Positions 33,791 through 47,467 of a DNA stretch of 64,000 bases are shown in pieces (the stretch's first letter is position 1; every line of letters starts with the position of its first letter). This stretch comes from Trichuris trichiura (taxonomy: Eukaryota > Nematoda > Enoplea > Trichinellida > Trichuridae): the NCBI GenBank assembly GCA_037903355.1, contig JBAJFE010000029.1, positions 558,001-622,000 on the forward strand. Direction: 5' to 3'. The position numbers and the translations under genes are program-made. The notes under the pieces are model-generated. The model was not told where the DNA came from. It was given only the letters and a program-made list of their open reading frames with translations, and searched no databases.

Positions 33791-35910
33791 CCATCAGACA
33801 TTTATGTATTGGCTTTTTATTCAGAAAGAACCAGATTGGCCCTCAGAGAGCGTTGTTTGCGTTCTTCTGGTGGTTCCTTTGTGCGTCAAAACAATAGCCA
33901 GCAAATATGCACACATGCTACCGCTCTTTCAAAGCTGCAGTTATTGCTAATGTATTAATGCCTATTTTTATGCACTGAAGTGGTCAATGTAGTCTCCTGT
34001 AACTCTAGTTTTTTCATAGAATCACTTGTTAAGCTTGGTTGAGTCACACTCCATGATGAGATGAAAGCTTTCTGAGAAGTGAAGTGCTAATACTATCAAA
34101 TTTAGAATTTCTGTGCAGTTAGTCTGCTCCCTTTTGCGTGCATTGCTGTCAGTCACGTCCAGAATTCTTAGAGACAAAATCATGAAAGTGCAATATATTG
34201 AAAATGATTTTGAGTTCAGAATAGAGTAGTATCTCATTTAAAATTTCTTGCTTACAATCTCAGGAGGAGATTTATGCCCATCATACCGCTTAGTCATCTC
34301 ATGATTCTGAACTCCAGCAACTGCAGCTAAGATGGCTTCGGCAGGCTAGTTGCAGAGAACACTTTATTTTCAATTTTATCAGCTAGGGTTACAGTTTATG
34401 CGAGATAAACCTACACGTAAAAAAGCGAACGCCCTATAAATATCGACGCGACATCAGATGTTGTCTTTAAAACGCAACATCACTATGACCACCATGAAAT
34501 GCATTTCACATTCTAAGATCTTACATTTGTCTTCGGAAACTGTGTGCTAGAAGCTGGGAGAACGTAAAAGCGAACAAAGAAAGACTTATCTTTCCTGTCG
34601 CACTGGTCTGCTTAAAATGCAAACACTGTGTGCTTAGTTAAAGGCAGGGTAACTGAAAACGGCATTTTTTTATCTATGTTAAGCTAACAAAAGATATGCT
34701 ATTATGAAACGGACCAACTGGAGTAATTGCTTTCTCTGGTCATATCTATCATTATTAAAGCTGAAGCCAATGACCTTGTTCTCTTTGGTTATTTTGACAA
34801 GCCGCCTTGCATTATTATTGAATGGCCTTTTGTTAATACACATTAATTCTAATAACGGACAATTCTGTTTTTTCAATGAAAAACTTTGCTCTGCAGAAAG
34901 CAATAAGCAACGGAATGAAAGATAATCTTTTTCATAGCTGTTTTAATGTAGAATGGGAAAACACCGCGGAAACGCATTATGAAATCTTCACATCCAGTCA
35001 TAAAACAATCGGAACAAAAAGAAGAAAGCGTGTGAGCAACGGTACTAGTATTAATAAGTCAGCAAGGGTTGAACCAGAAGATCCTACCTCTGTCACTCAG
35101 CTTACTCGATTTTGCATAAGCAGCGTGAATTCCTTTAGGACGAAAGATCATATCCTAGTAAATTTAAAAATCCCTCATGATATTAGAAATTTGACTTCAT
35201 AAACTTTGATCTCTTTTCCCAATGGGCAAATACGTTTTCATACTTAAACTCGTGGCAGAGCTGTTTAATGTAGTTTTAATAAAGTAAATATCATAAAGTT
35301 TTCTGATCAGACATGAACAGTTTTACACTACAAAATGAGCTTAATCCTACCTGAAGTATAAAAGTATGACTTGATCCTAAGTTTTATTCTGCCGTTTCAG
35401 TGTATGGCTATGTGAATAAATTTGCTTAGCAAATTATTCGGATAGGTTGAAAGATCTAAAGCAATTGAGCAATCACAGTAAGACAGTTTCAAAGGCGCCT
35501 CTGCTACTCTTAAGCGTATAATTAGAAAGTTAGGTGAAATCTTCTTTCAGACGCTTTGGTAAAACCTTAACGACTGGTCTTTGTGTATTTGAAAACATAA
35601 CCTGTGCCAGCACGGGCCTGCTAGTCAAGTGTTGTGCATCTCTGAAAAACTGTCAAATGATAATTACTTGTCAAGGAAACTTTGAATTATTTGAAAATAA
35701 CAACTTCACAAAGGCGATTGTTTTGTCCTAGCTAAGACCCTCAATTTTTAAAAGCCTTTTACCCTATCAGAAAGTTTCTGCTTGCTGTCCAACGTACTTA
35801 TAAGACATTATATTTGCTCAAGAAAATGAGTAACATTCATGTGTACTCAGAAACGATACCAGTTCTGGTGCAGTAACTGAGCGAGTTCAACGGGGCAAAT
35901 TTTCCATCTC
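33791..35910. other. Intergenic between convergent genes; nothing recognised
   Basis: Short AT-rich ORFs only (for example 34876-35202, plus strand, 108 codons). None has a recognised domain or splice partner. Confidence 0.4.
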
Positions 35911-35916
35911 TTTATT
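35911..35916 (-). promoter_or_regulatory. Poly(A) signal AATAAA of receptor 1
   Basis: AATAAA on the minus strand, about 40 bases after the stop codon at 35956-35958. Confidence 0.5.
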
Positions 35917-35955
35917 TTGCAAAATTATGATGGGTTCAGATCTCGATTGTCAGTA

Positions 35956-37096
35956 CTATTCCTTGCCACTTTTCGTAGCAAGGCTGCCGCCAAGGACTTG
36001 TACAGTTTTTCTTTTAGGAAAGGTTAATATCTTTTTAAAGTAGGCCTGACATGATGGATGTTTGAGAATTCGAAATATCGCGTATATAGACAAGTTAATT
36101 GCCTGGAGCAACCATATGGAATTGGCAAATGCGGGATTAAAACGCATAAAACTACAGGATAATTCAAGCGAAATAGGCACTGCTTCCAGGAGAAAACTGT
36201 TTCCAATTATCAATATAATTTGTTTCATCACTTCGTATTCTCTCTTCATTTGAATTTCTCTGATTCCGCTGCTTGACGCCTTTCTTCTTTTGAGCATGAT
36301 GATAGCAATGACATAGAATATTGTACTTAAATATCCCATACACACTAATCCCCAGTAGTGTATAAGGAAACTATATTCTCCGACCATAGCTCGGTGGTAA
36401 CAAATTGGCAGTACTGTCTTGTTTACCGCAGCGCTGACCCAGGCAAACGTTACATCAAGTGCAATGACAAAGCCCGTAAACCATACCAATCCATTAATCA
36501 CTTTTTCTTTAGTATATGGATTAACACCCGGAACTATGGCAGTTAGGCCATCAATGGACATGTACAATATTGATATAACCACTAACAAGTCACCGATCTT
36601 GAATAGAGTAATATTGAAACACTGGACCATGCATTCCAAAGGTGACATGTTTTCAGGCCATTGGAACGTTGGTTCCAGTTGTCGCCCATGATTAACAATA
36701 TATCCAACTCCAAGTACTGCACTACCTAGCGCGTAACCTGAAAATGTTCTTTCTGCATCACTGACAAACAAGGGTGTCAATGAAATAACTCATTCATTCA
36801 ATAATGCATTCTCATGTTTATACTGTGCGTTTGCAAGAGATAGACGTACCTGCGATAAACTTGTTGCGCGCTTTCACGTCATTTGATCGATAAATCAAGG
36901 TAAGAAGAGCAGAATTGGCAAAAATGGCAAGAATACCAGAAACTACGAAAATCCAATTGCGAACAGTTTGTTCAAATGTCGCATCGTTAGATCCTTTTTC
37001 CGTCACATTGCTGGTAAGATTCAATACTTCTTGCGAGAGGTTGGCAATTGTCTTGGAAATTTGAGCAGACCTGTTCATTGTCACACCATTTGACAA
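35956..37096 (-). CDS. Seven-transmembrane receptor 1, nematode rhodopsin-like (342 aa, 2 exons)
   Basis: Exons 36850-37096 and 35956-36737 (donor GCAG|gtacgt, acceptor ttttcag|GT, 112-bp intron) join in frame to 342 codons. The N-terminus of about 45 residues has NLS, NLT and NVT glycosylation sites. TM1 is WIFVVSGILAIFANSALLTL; TM2 begins YALGSAVLGVGYI; TM3 is near IGDLLVVISILYMSIDG; TM4 is near GLVWFTGFVIALDV; TM5 is near GLVCMGYLSTIFYVIAIIM; TM6 is near QIILIIGNSFLLEAVPI; TM7 ends NLSIYAIF. The DRY position reads IDG, without arginine, and the NPxxY position reads NLSIY. It resembles the srsx/FMRFamide-like nematode GPCR classes, but ligand and exact class are unknown. Receptor 2 at 50.3 kb shares the same exon junction after a K-F-x-x-G segment, so the two are paralogues. 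Confidence 0.8.
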
Positions 37097-40000
37097 CTTT
37101 TTTAACTGAAATAAACCTTCTAGTTGTTAAACGCCGATATGCACTAGTTAATTTCTACGTTTTGATTTGGCAGCATTCAGTCTTAATGAAAACCCTAAAA
37201 GCATTTCTAACTCCCGTTAAAGTGTTCCCCAGAAACTAAGTAATTGCAACTGCAGGAAAGAAATTTACAGGGCACTATTGTACATGTAATTTTTTTTTCT
37301 AGAATTCGATTTTTCCTGTGAAATTTAACCTTGTCTCACTTATTGTGCGCATCAGAAATTAATTCTTGCTGAGTATCCACCATTAATAGGGAGCATGCTG
37401 CAACGTAGTGAACGACATGCCAATGCGTTCCTTTGATAAAAGAAAAGTGTAAGTACGAAGTTAGCCGACTTAGCTATTCATGCTCAAGTCGTGTCCGTAT
37501 GCCAGCATTTAAAAATAGATAGAAAAACCCAAGAAGCTCAAGAACTAAATGTCAGAACAATAATGCACTTCAGCGCGAGATGGACAGTAAATTCGTCTGT
37601 CATAAAGAACCATCATTTAATGTTCACACAAAGCGCATTCAGCTGCTGACAAAAATTAGAACTAGCAAGCCAGAAGCAGAGTCATTTCAACTTAACGTAG
37701 GCACCCGTAAATTAATCAATTGAAAAGGAATCATGAACATCATCAGTAACAGCACTACATTTGATTATTTTCTGCTTTAATTTAGCTTTCTTACAAGATA
37801 TTGCTTGATAAATTTATTCAATTGAAAGACGGAATCTAGGCTCCTATACTTTAAAAACTTTACAACGGCTGCTTTACAAGTCAGTATCAAACTACTCGTT
37901 AACACAGAATAACATTAATACAACGTCATGAAGACAAGAATGTTTAATCAAAACCTGATTATCTGTGGGTATAGTCGTTACTGCCTTTCCTCAAACGCCT
38001 GCTATCATAGAATGATTTTATGCAAGTGGATAATCGGCACTTATTAGGAAAATATTAATGAACAGCTTAACGTTCATGCCTTCATGGGGTAGTTTCAGAA
38101 TGAACATCTGAGTACACGAATTCATTCCCATTCAAGAAGCTATCAGTGTTTTCTAATTGGGAATACCGTTTCCATTTGTCAGTAAATAATAGTACTTTTA
38201 TTTTTTGGCTATCATTAATGATGAGTGACTATGTGAAAAAGCAGCACATAATGAGCCAAGACTATTTTGTTTTTTACCTTCAAGAAAGCATTAATCTTTT
38301 GAAACAGCATGAGCTTCTGCCAATACTTGTGAACAAAATCTAAAAGTTAAAGAAAAAACTGTCCATCCAGTTACTGTTTTTTAAGTGTGCCAGAAAAGCG
38401 TACTGCATCAAGAACCCTGGAACTTAGCCTGAAGCAAAAATGGCTACTCAAAAAGAAATTTAAGCTACCATTTTTGGGTCCATAGGAATGTGAGTGGTTG
38501 CGAGCAGGGAAGACATACATATCCGCTACGTCACAGCCCGGTTTAGTTCAGTCTGTTACCTTTGGTTGAGCGACCATGTTATGCCTACATAAGTAAGTAC
38601 TCTTTAACAACGAACCGCTGTTTACCAATCTTCATGACCCATCAATCCACATTAAACTAAATTAGTTACTGTGAACAGGGCCGTGGAGTTTCATTTTATG
38701 TTTAAGGTAGCTATTCAAGTTGAAAAGAAAGCTTATCTATATAAAATCACCAACATAATAAAGAACAAACTTGATTTGTCATCAGCCTATAATAAATCCG
38801 CATTTATTATATTATTCTAATGTCAAACGAGGTTCAATTCGTCATAAGCTTTCGTCATGGCGACATATTAAGCTTTTGCAAAGCTGCTTACCACGAAGTG
38901 GTTACGTTTTTCATGCAAGTGAACGGTTGACAGAAGCAATTTTACAGGCAAACGTTTCAGACCATAAGTTCTTTCAAAGTCAAGTCAGCTCGGCTACAGG
39001 AAGAGCTATTCAATCGGAAGACCGTACCTCGTAAAATACAAGTTGCAGATGTTTGCGTCATGCCTTCACGCAGTCAATTTTTAAACATTCACAGGAAAGA
39101 CACACCCACTTTAATGAAATCAGCATCAAGGGTCTGCATCTGCCTCAACATGCAACGGAACTAATTCTGCATGTGCATAAAGCATGTGGAACTAAAGAAA
39201 AACGAATCAGGGTTTATAGTTAGGAACTTTATATTTGAAGATCGGCACAAGATGCGAAACAAGCTCATTCTCAGGATAGAACACTTCACTTGATAAGTTT
39301 TCAGTTTATTATTTTTACCACTAAGGAAAAAAGAGCTCTTAGATTGACGGGTTACTATTACACTAATAATACGCGGACCCTGTTGTAGAAACATTGTGGT
39401 CAGTTGGTTCTTACTGAAAAGCTAAAGATACTTAAGGAAAGGAACCGAATAGCGGAGGACTCCTACAGGACCATGCGCATGGTGACATTAGACATCTCAT
39501 TCAAATGTTCTGTCATGCTCGAGGAATGTATAGTCCGAAAGGGTGAAAACGCAATGTGCATAATGTAAGCAATTTGCGCATATTATAATACGTAGAGTTC
39601 AACTCAAAATGCATTTGTTCATTGCATACTTTGTAGACAGTGTCAATGCAGGAAACGTTCCCGTAACGAATTCTTTCATAGAAAGCTCGTTATGTTTAAA
39701 ACGTACTGTTCTCCTTGAGTCATGAACAGTCAGTGCCAGAAGATAAACCATTCACTAATAACATTCGAATAAAAATGCATTGATAAAACTTTGAGAAAAC
39801 AGTTTCCCTAAAAGGTCTCTTGAAATCTCACATCCCCTCGCAAAAAGAAATCATTTGCCAAAATTAAAATAAACAAATTTTTAAGGTCTTAATTTTACTG
39901 AGTGGCTTCTTCCAGCGTGAAAATTTTGAAATCATTAAAGTACACGTAGTCACAAAAAACAAGGCAGCCTTTTAATGACATGCGTAGCGTTGAACTTAAG

Positions 40001-40147
40001 AATCTAACTTTTCAGGTCGTCAAGATTGTATAAATAACAGATTCGTTCTGAGGTAGAAGTGTAGGCGTCTAGAAGTTTAAGAAACAAAGTTACTGAATTT
40101 TCTCCTGCTGCAGTTAGCAGCCATTAATTGGTAATAAGAGTGACTTA
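37097..40147. other. Intergenic upstream of receptor 1; no gene recognised
   Basis: Short AT-rich ORFs only. I could identify no promoter elements, RNA genes or repeats. Confidence 0.4.
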
Positions 40148-40285
40148 GAATAAAACTTTTTTGCGGCTTTGCTACCCGTTCCCTAAAAACGTTTATTTCT
40201 AAACGCTTTTAACGAACGGGTAGCAAAGCCGCAAAAAATTTTTATTCTGAATAACGCACCCGTTAGCAAGAAGAGAAGAAAGAAG
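40148..40285 (+). mobile_element. Palindromic Penelope-like fragment E5 (family 3)
   Basis: A 138-bp element flanked by a 15-bp duplication with two mismatches (AATAAGAGTGACTTA at 40133-40147, AATAAAAGTGACCTA at 40286-40300). The arms are GCGGCTTTGCTACCCGTT and its complement. On the right only there is a tail ACCCGTTAGCAAGAAGAG, then purines, which lines up with the tails of E2 and E11. The core motif is not clearly preserved. Confidence 0.65.
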
Positions 40286-41056
40286 AATAAAAGTGACCTA
40301 AACCCATTGAAGTTGCGTTGGCCCATTATTTTAAAAAGTTATTTACATACCAAAAGGATACCAATATCCACATGAGACAACAGTAGTTTGCGGAAGTTGC
40401 GATGCAGGAAACCAAACTCTCAAGTGCTTAAGTTAAAAATTCCGTTCTTTTGCATTTTGCGCTGACAATTAAGACCTACTTTATGGCAATGTCATCTGCT
40501 GATGCATTCAAGCAAAAGTTTCCATACTGCGTCGGTGTACGCAAACTTTCCTGCTGCTTTGTTCAGACAACAAAAATGCCTAATTACCTACCACATGCTA
40601 CGCGATTCCGTATGGAGAAGAAGACAAAGATTAGCTAGCATAATGCACTAGGTATTGAGTGCCTTTAAAAGTCTTTGCGTTCTCAGCTGTGATGCAGTTA
40701 GCTGACTTTTCTTCTGAACAGCAGAGGCCTGCTTAAGTTCAATATTGGCTTCAATAGCAATGGCAATTACGGAAATCAATGCTTTCAATGTGCATAATGG
40801 CCACCTGAAGATGTAAAGCCGAGCTGAAAATTCCTTGCCGCCGAAGAATAAGCTATGATTGTTTATAGTTGACACGTGACACTTCACTGCTAGGTCAAGC
40901 CTTATGTTTATCAATGAATGAGGCTGACTGAAACTGACTTTAAGCATGTTTTTGTTTCTCTTATTATTGTTTATGACTTGAACGGTACGAGGCTAAGAAA
41001 AACTCATTAAAATTTGTAGCAAAAAGTTTAGATGAATTAGTCCTTTATTTTCTTGT
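40286..41056. other. Intergenic between E5 and E6
   Basis: A 99-codon minus ORF at 40648-40947 has no recognised domain. Nothing else is seen. Confidence 0.35.
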
Positions 41057-41121
41057 TGAAAGTATTTTATTACGGGTTCTCCCGTTGAGACGTAAAATAA
41101 AAAGATTTTTTCTTTCCGGAG

Positions 41122-41150
41122 CTTTCGGGTCTTTCACGACCCGTCTTCAG
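41122..41150 (-). other. Hammerhead-like core motif, left arm of E6
   Basis: Minus strand: CTGAAGA, C, GGGTC, loop GTGAAA, GACCC, GAAAG. Stem II is a perfect 5 bp. Confidence 0.6.
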
Positions 41151-41187
41151 CGGTGAGATTATGTGTAGACTACACATAATCTCACCG

Positions 41188-41216
41188 CTGAAGACGGGTC
41201 GCGAAAGACCCGAAAG
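41188..41216 (+). other. Hammerhead-like core motif, right arm of E6
   Basis: Plus strand: CTGAAGA, C, GGGTC, loop GCGAAA, GACCC, GAAAG. It differs from the left arm only in one loop base. Confidence 0.6.
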
Positions 41217-41329
41217 CTCCGGAAAGAAAAAATCTTTTTATTTTATGTCTCAACGGGAGAACCCGTAATAAAGATACTTTCAATATGAAAACACATACTC
41301 CCGTACTAAAGCATCATTTATTTTCTTGT

Positions 41330-43365
41330 GGCAAAAAAGGAAAAAGATGAAGAAATAACTGCGAAATTTTCAGGGTGCGGAATGTCCGTTCTTTAGCGTA
41401 TTAGTACAACGACGGAAAATACTGCACCAAATTAAGTACACATATATTTGCATATCAAAGTGCTATCATGCCAAAGTTTATTCTATAGGACAAACTTCTT
41501 TAATGAAAAAAGAAATTTACCTCTTCAAGAATTCTAGGACTCGAAATACCCGGTCGTCCACACAATAAATTATAAAGGAATAATTCAAAGTTAAAAACGT
41601 TTTACTTCAGCGGTAATGCTGACATCACCAGAGAAAACGTCAAACAAAATATGAATCGAATGTGCTTAATTCGAAATTCGGATGCGCATTTTTCCTGCAC
41701 ATTACCGCCATTTTTCTTATCTGTCCCCCATATTTAATAGTGCTAAAGCGAAACTTAAAAATTCTATTGCTGCCATTCATAAGTTTCCCCATGGATTAAA
41801 GGATGTCTAGAAGAGAACAAAACATTTTAAACAAAAGCAAGGAAATCATCGTCAGAGAAAATGCTACATACCATCAAAGTGGTAAACACTTACTCGTCTT
41901 AGAATAAACAGTTCCCTTTCTTCCATTCAATGCGCACAATTAACCTTTCATGCGAGGTCGTGAAGTTTTTGAAACCTTACACACATGTTTATCTGCTCCA
42001 GAGATGCTGTCACATAAAGTTAAGGTATCTCTTTCAATTTGCAAGAATATATGCATATCTGGCATACTGCCTATGATTTATTAATGAAAGTTCAAGTTGA
42101 AAAGGATTTCCAAAAATTAAACGGACGGTTCTTTTAGTTCAAGCAGCAATACAGCCTAGCATCCCCCAGAAATGTGGTATGCTTTCCCCTTTTTCACTTG
42201 TTAAACGACATGAATCGTATTGTTAATAATTCAGTAGTATTATTACTTAATCAATATGATTTCATTTACATGTGCAACAAATACCCTAAATATTAATTAA
42301 AAGTCTATGGGTCCATTTACAGCAATCACCTCTTAAATCAGTCAGTATGGAAAAAGAATACAACAGTGCATGCTAAAGCTGCCAAACAAAATGATGAAGG
42401 ACATGACATTGCCCCATTGGACCTTATTCAATAAATCGTAAAAATTAGTTTCTAAATTATGAAAGCATGAATGTAAAATTTTAGAAAGTGGAAAACCCAA
42501 AGCAGTTTACCTATTGGAGACAATAAAATCATTTTTTGAAGCACTTGCCATCTCCAGAAGCTCTGAGGATTTGGCTTCTTAGAAAACCAGTCCTGCCTAA
42601 CTACAACCATCAGAATCATAAGTCTGGCGTAAAACGTTTCTGACGTGACAAATCACAAAACACGGTCAACAGAACATGGATTCTCTTACCTTATGTTTTT
42701 GCGGTGATACAATATGAAGCATATTCTTAAGAGCGCCACCGTGTCAGATGCCTTACAGCTGCAATCATTCGTTCATAAACCTGCCGCTACCTTCTGGATG
42801 ACAAATTACATTTCTTCCTAAGTGAGAGCACATAGTATCACGGTAAAATGGTTGGCAGCAGGTGCATCTTAATGTTATTTTTTCTGATTGCCAACATTTG
42901 CAGCAGATATAGAGTGAAAGTTCAGTAATTCAAATTTTTGAACATTGGTCTAAAGTGCCCAGCAGCAACAGCTTGCGGTAATTCTTCCAAACGTAAAGTG
43001 GCATGATGATCCTAAAATGCAGAGCAGCTGAAATGGAACAGCAAGTGACTATTTGTTAGGACCTATGCATTTTGCGACGATTGGAACCGTGTAAATTTAA
43101 AGCGTTTTCTGAAATGGAAAGTTATGTATGCGCTGACGATGAGGAAAGTCGTTACCCGAAAGCTTTGAGCATACAACGTCTCTACGTAATTTATGAACAA
43201 TAAACTGGAAAACAGGACAAACCACAAGCTCGAAGTTCAGAACTTAAGGCACCTAAGAGCTAATTACGCCGTCTGATCAGGAACGTTTCAACAAAGCAAT
43301 ATGTGACCTGACTTAGTCACATCTGCTTGTCTTCGTAGAGACCATGAGAGAACGACTAATTAATG
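41330..43365. other. Intergenic; nothing recognised
   Basis: AT-rich, with no ORF worth noting, no tRNA and no repeat recognised. Confidence 0.4.
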
Positions 43366-43378
43366 AATACACAACGTA

Positions 43379-43480
43379 TCATAGTTGGTCTTCTGGTTCA
43401 CGGGTTCGGCCTGTTAAAAGTGAACCAGATGACCAACCATGAAACAACCTAAGCTTGTTAAAAGACGCGCCGTCTTTCGA
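43379..43480 (+). mobile_element. Miniature family-1 element E7 (internal deletion of the E1 type)
   Basis: A 102-bp element between duplications of 13 bp with one mismatch (AATACACAACGTA at 43366-43378, AATACCCAACGTA at 43481-43493). It keeps only the outermost parts of the E1 arms (TTGGTCTTCTGGTTCACGGG, TCGGCCTGTTAAAAG, GTGAACCAGATGACCAA). It also keeps the one-sided tail (ACCTAAGCTTGTTAAAAGACG, matching CCTAAGTCTGTTAAAAGACA of E1). The centre, including the core motif, is absent. Confidence 0.72.
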
Positions 43481-46400
43481 AATACCCAACGTAATCTTAA
43501 TCCACAAATGTTTGAAAACTAGAAATAATTTACTCAGCAAATTTTGACTAAGAATTTAATCCCTTCTAGCTCGCTATTTCTTTCATCTTTTGTTTCTGAC
43601 CAAAAGAAGTCTTTCAGTGATTTTGTACAACAACGTTCTAACTGCAAAAAATATTTTTTCTGCGTTGACACATTTTTATTCACTTTTTTAAACAAAGATC
43701 ATCCACAGCTTTAGACGCTGTTCACACTCTCTTTTCAGTCGAAGAAGCCAACAGCGTGCGCTAAACGATGACGACAAACCAGGCAAACTAACCTTAGCAG
43801 GTTTAATTACAGAGTACCAATGCAGACTGAACGCTTTCTAAATTTCATCGACGCCTTTTCTTGCCAGCCAATTCAGAATGCATCTGCCTGCCAATTTACA
43901 TAGTCTTTCAAAAGTTGATAACGCAGACATCGCAAAGCCCCCATTTTAGACCATTGATAATTTGCTCATACGTCACTCACATCCATCGGCTGTTGATTAT
44001 AGCATTATCCTGTAAAAACGTGCTCTCTTGTTTTCATTTAAATGCAGTCAGTGTCATGACATAATATTGCAATTAATAGAGAGGCAGAACTCAAGAAAGA
44101 AAACCGCGCAATTGCATCAGTTAGTATCGATTGATCTATGACCATATTTGGACGAGAAACCATTGATTGCTTCAGTTTTTTCTTATAGCAAAACTACAAA
44201 AATCTGGCTATGGGCGTAGTTGGGATTTCTTGAATCCATAATGAAACAGATTTTTAGCTTCCTTTATGTGCAATGCTGAGCAATAGCTTTTAATTTCATA
44301 ACTCGCTACACGTATAATTCAGCGATATCGATCTTATCATTCCTGCCGAAAGATCGTATGTTCCGTTGGAACAAGAATCTTTTAGCTAAGCGTTGAATTA
44401 CTTCTCATGTATCATCCGGAATGGGTACTGCTAAAAACAAAAGAAATGAATGAGAGATTCAAAACAACGGCACTGTTACTGCTAATTGTAAAACTGATTG
44501 CAAAGAAGAGGAACTTCTTTGTACGAAGGTACTCGGAAAGGTGTCCATGATTTAGTTACTTTTCCACCACTGAAATTCTAAATGATTAATGTTGGAAGCC
44601 ATATCTACCATACTGTCGGTATTGCTTATAAGAGAGCGCAATATTTTATATAGAGAAAAGTGCGTGTCTCTGAATTTTTTTATGAATATATGCTTGCTTT
44701 ACCCAATTTCAAAAACAAGGGACGGTAGGCAAAGGGTAAAAGTCAGTATAATAAGCCTATAAACTGACATTTCTCGTACAAACAAGTGCCAATACACATA
44801 CTTTGCTTTTTGCGACCTGCAAGGCTGCTATTAGCATATTAACTTTCAAAACAATTTCACCTTGTGCTTGCAAAAAACAGCCAATCCTAAGTTATTTGTG
44901 AGGATTTGTTAGAAAGCCGAAAGGCGTCACTTTTTTACAGCAAATAAGTATTGACACCTCGTTTCGAAGATTTGTTGGCAGTGGCTTTGCTGACTTGATG
45001 ACTAACTTGACGACGTACTGCTGGCCTTTTGCGGACAGTCAATATTCACCATAACAGAAAAGTCAAAGAAAAGACTCTACTTCCTGGTCATGTCAGTACT
45101 TACGTGGTATGATCAAAATTAACGTCCAGCTAGGAAGCCGCAGTCTGCGATGAAGTTAGATATGATGACCATTAGCTTCATTCACAGGCACACTTGGACA
45201 CTTTTCTACACTCATCCAGGAAGCATGCACTACGTCTAACATCACAGCGGCAATTCAGGAACTATCCTGAACATTTCCATGAAAAACAATGAACAGAAGC
45301 TAAAACGAAGTATATTCATGAAGCAAGCGGTCGGGTCATCTGCGATTATACAGCATACTTTTCAGGTTCCATGAATTCTTACAACATGCAATTCGTCACG
45401 AGAATGGCATGATCTGAGGACAAATCAGAGAAGCAGCTTTTATCTATTGCATGCTCACAGCCTACTGTGAGCAAGATGTAGGAGTTAGACAGATGGACAA
45501 CGATGCCAGTGTCATACTTTAAATCTAGGGAATTACAAAAAGAGAATTACTGCGCAAATAAAGGCTCATTTTTGCTTTTTATGAAAGATACGCCACTTAA
45601 AGAGGTAACTTCCTATTCAAGCAAGATCATTATCTATAGATTGTCTACGCGATTGCTTCTTTTCTCCTTCTTCACTGATTATAGGACGTCGCTGATTTCT
45701 TATCTAAAGACAGGATACAAAAGATCCAGTAAGCTTCAGAAAATTGCTCTTTTAATAAAATAATAAGCGTGATTAAGAGCGTGAGCATTTTTTCACAGCG
45801 TTAGAATGCATTAATTACCATGGAGCAGCTGCTTACTCGTTTAGAACTATCTATTAACTTTCATTTTCTGCGAACTCCCAATTTAGGATATCTGTAAATC
45901 AGTAGTTTTTAAATCAGACAATTCTTTGTCTTTTTAATTTTCTCTTATGCGTCTCTGCTTTCTGTTCTGTTTGTATATGCTTCTTGAAGCGGTGCTGGAC
46001 GCAGAACGTCGGCCAACAGCGCCCATCCGTTGCAAAGTTGTCTGTGTGTTGCTCAATACTTAAAGTGTTTTCAGGAAGAAAGCAATTTTAAAGTAATCTG
46101 CGGAACAGCCAAGTTAGATGTACAGAAATTCCTTTACGAATTCAAGATATGTTACAAAGGCACGCAGTGTGCATGAATACACATGTTCCAAGGACATTGA
46201 ATCAATCATCAGTCATTGAAAATGAAATTCATGCTTTTTTGGTTTGTGAAATAGTATTACAGTTACAATTACTTTTTTCTTACAGAACAGAAAAATTTCT
46301 AGTAGCAGTTACCAGTCACCATAAAAAGCAGACATGCCGCATAAAACCGTTGCCAACATCCACTATTCAAGAAAATTGAAATGCACCATTCAGTGAACCT

Positions 46401-47284
46401 TTGAGCTAACTAAGAAGAAAAATTGTGGAGTGAAGACTCTTCAAGCAATTAATGTTAACCAATTCATCACCGTGCATTTTCATTCTCAAACGGATTGCTT
46501 TAGCGGAGGGAATTATTTAAAGCACGTTTGCAATAAAATAATCGATAAAGTAGTTTTCCTTCAGCTTTTCAGTCCTGAGTATGCATGCGCAAAATATGCT
46601 CAGGTGACTATTAATACTATCTAAGGAAAAGTGAACATGCTCAATTTGCTTAACGTTAACAAATTAATTTCATTTTCAAGAGTGAGCAAATGCGTCCGCA
46701 TTTGCTCACAATGCCTTTGCGGAGGTATTTGACATCATGAATGAGCATTTATAGAAAACTGCCTATGATGAATGCGCACATGTAAATAGCCTGTCAATTT
46801 CTGCGGATGAACGTCAATTAAGCCAATCCAAAAGCTTTGTGCTACATTGACTCAATGAAAATGCTTAATGAGCCAGAAAAGCAACAGTCAGAGCATGACG
46901 ATAGGCAGGGTGATCACTCATTCGCATGACTTCATGCTTCTGGTTGATTAAGAGCGTCACTTCCGCATAACGCGCACAAAAATAGCTCAAAACTCTAGCC
47001 TTTATAGAAATGCTTAAGTATTTTTCAATGTTCTTTCATTTTTACGATAATTATGAGTAGAAGTTTTGTTTCTTTCATTCGTCCACTTTTCGTTTCAACT
47101 TACTGATGTTTTAATTAATTCGCCCTTAGCACCTAAGGAATGTACCCCTTTCAACAATGCCACTCTACCTGATGTATGCGTAACACTAAGTGTTGCTCAA
47201 CCTCTGGCATTTTCATCCTCTCTTACCTCATTATCCAGTATGAAATAGCTGTTAACACTTATCTCACTAGAAGCATGTACTTAT

Positions 47285-47467
47285 TTAGATGTTAAAAACC
47301 GTTTTCAAAGAATGTGCAATTTCTGCCACTGCAGGAAGCATCATTTCTTTGACAGGCGTGCACTCGCTGCAGGTCTTTGCAAAGTCGCGTGAACTAACTG
47401 TGACTTGTGATAAGGGTTGAAAAATATTATTTTGTAAGAGTGTCTCCTGCATAAGTCTAGACATCAT
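47285..47467 (-). CDS. Possible terminal exon of an unknown gene
   Basis: A 60-codon minus-strand frame preceded by an acceptor-like ttttttag just upstream of its first ATG. It encodes an amphipathic, possibly helical segment with one CSEC pair, ending KTVFNI and a stop. Composition is protein-like, but no upstream exon with a compatible donor was identified. Chance cannot be excluded. Confidence 0.18.
   Translation of the reverse strand: MMSRLMQETLLQNNIFQPLSQVTVSSRDFAKTCSECTPVKEMMLPAVAEIAHSLKTVFNI

Larger units (their letters stand above)
41057..41316 (+). mobile_element. Palindromic Penelope-like fragment E6 (family 2)
   Basis: A 260-bp element with an exact 13-bp duplication, TTTATTTTCTTGT, at 41044-41056 and 41317-41329. 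The arms are about 110 bp and almost identical, meeting at TGTGTAGACTACACA. Each arm has TATTACGGG, CTTTCCGGAGCTTTCGGGTC and the core motif with an intact stem. The right side alone carries the tail GAAAACACATACTCCCGTAC. This is the cleanest small copy in the window and the best family-2 reference. Confidence 0.82.

Noticed and set aside
36358..36691. Plus-strand ORFs inside 36.0-36.7 kb
   Set aside because: Antisense to exon 2 of receptor 1.
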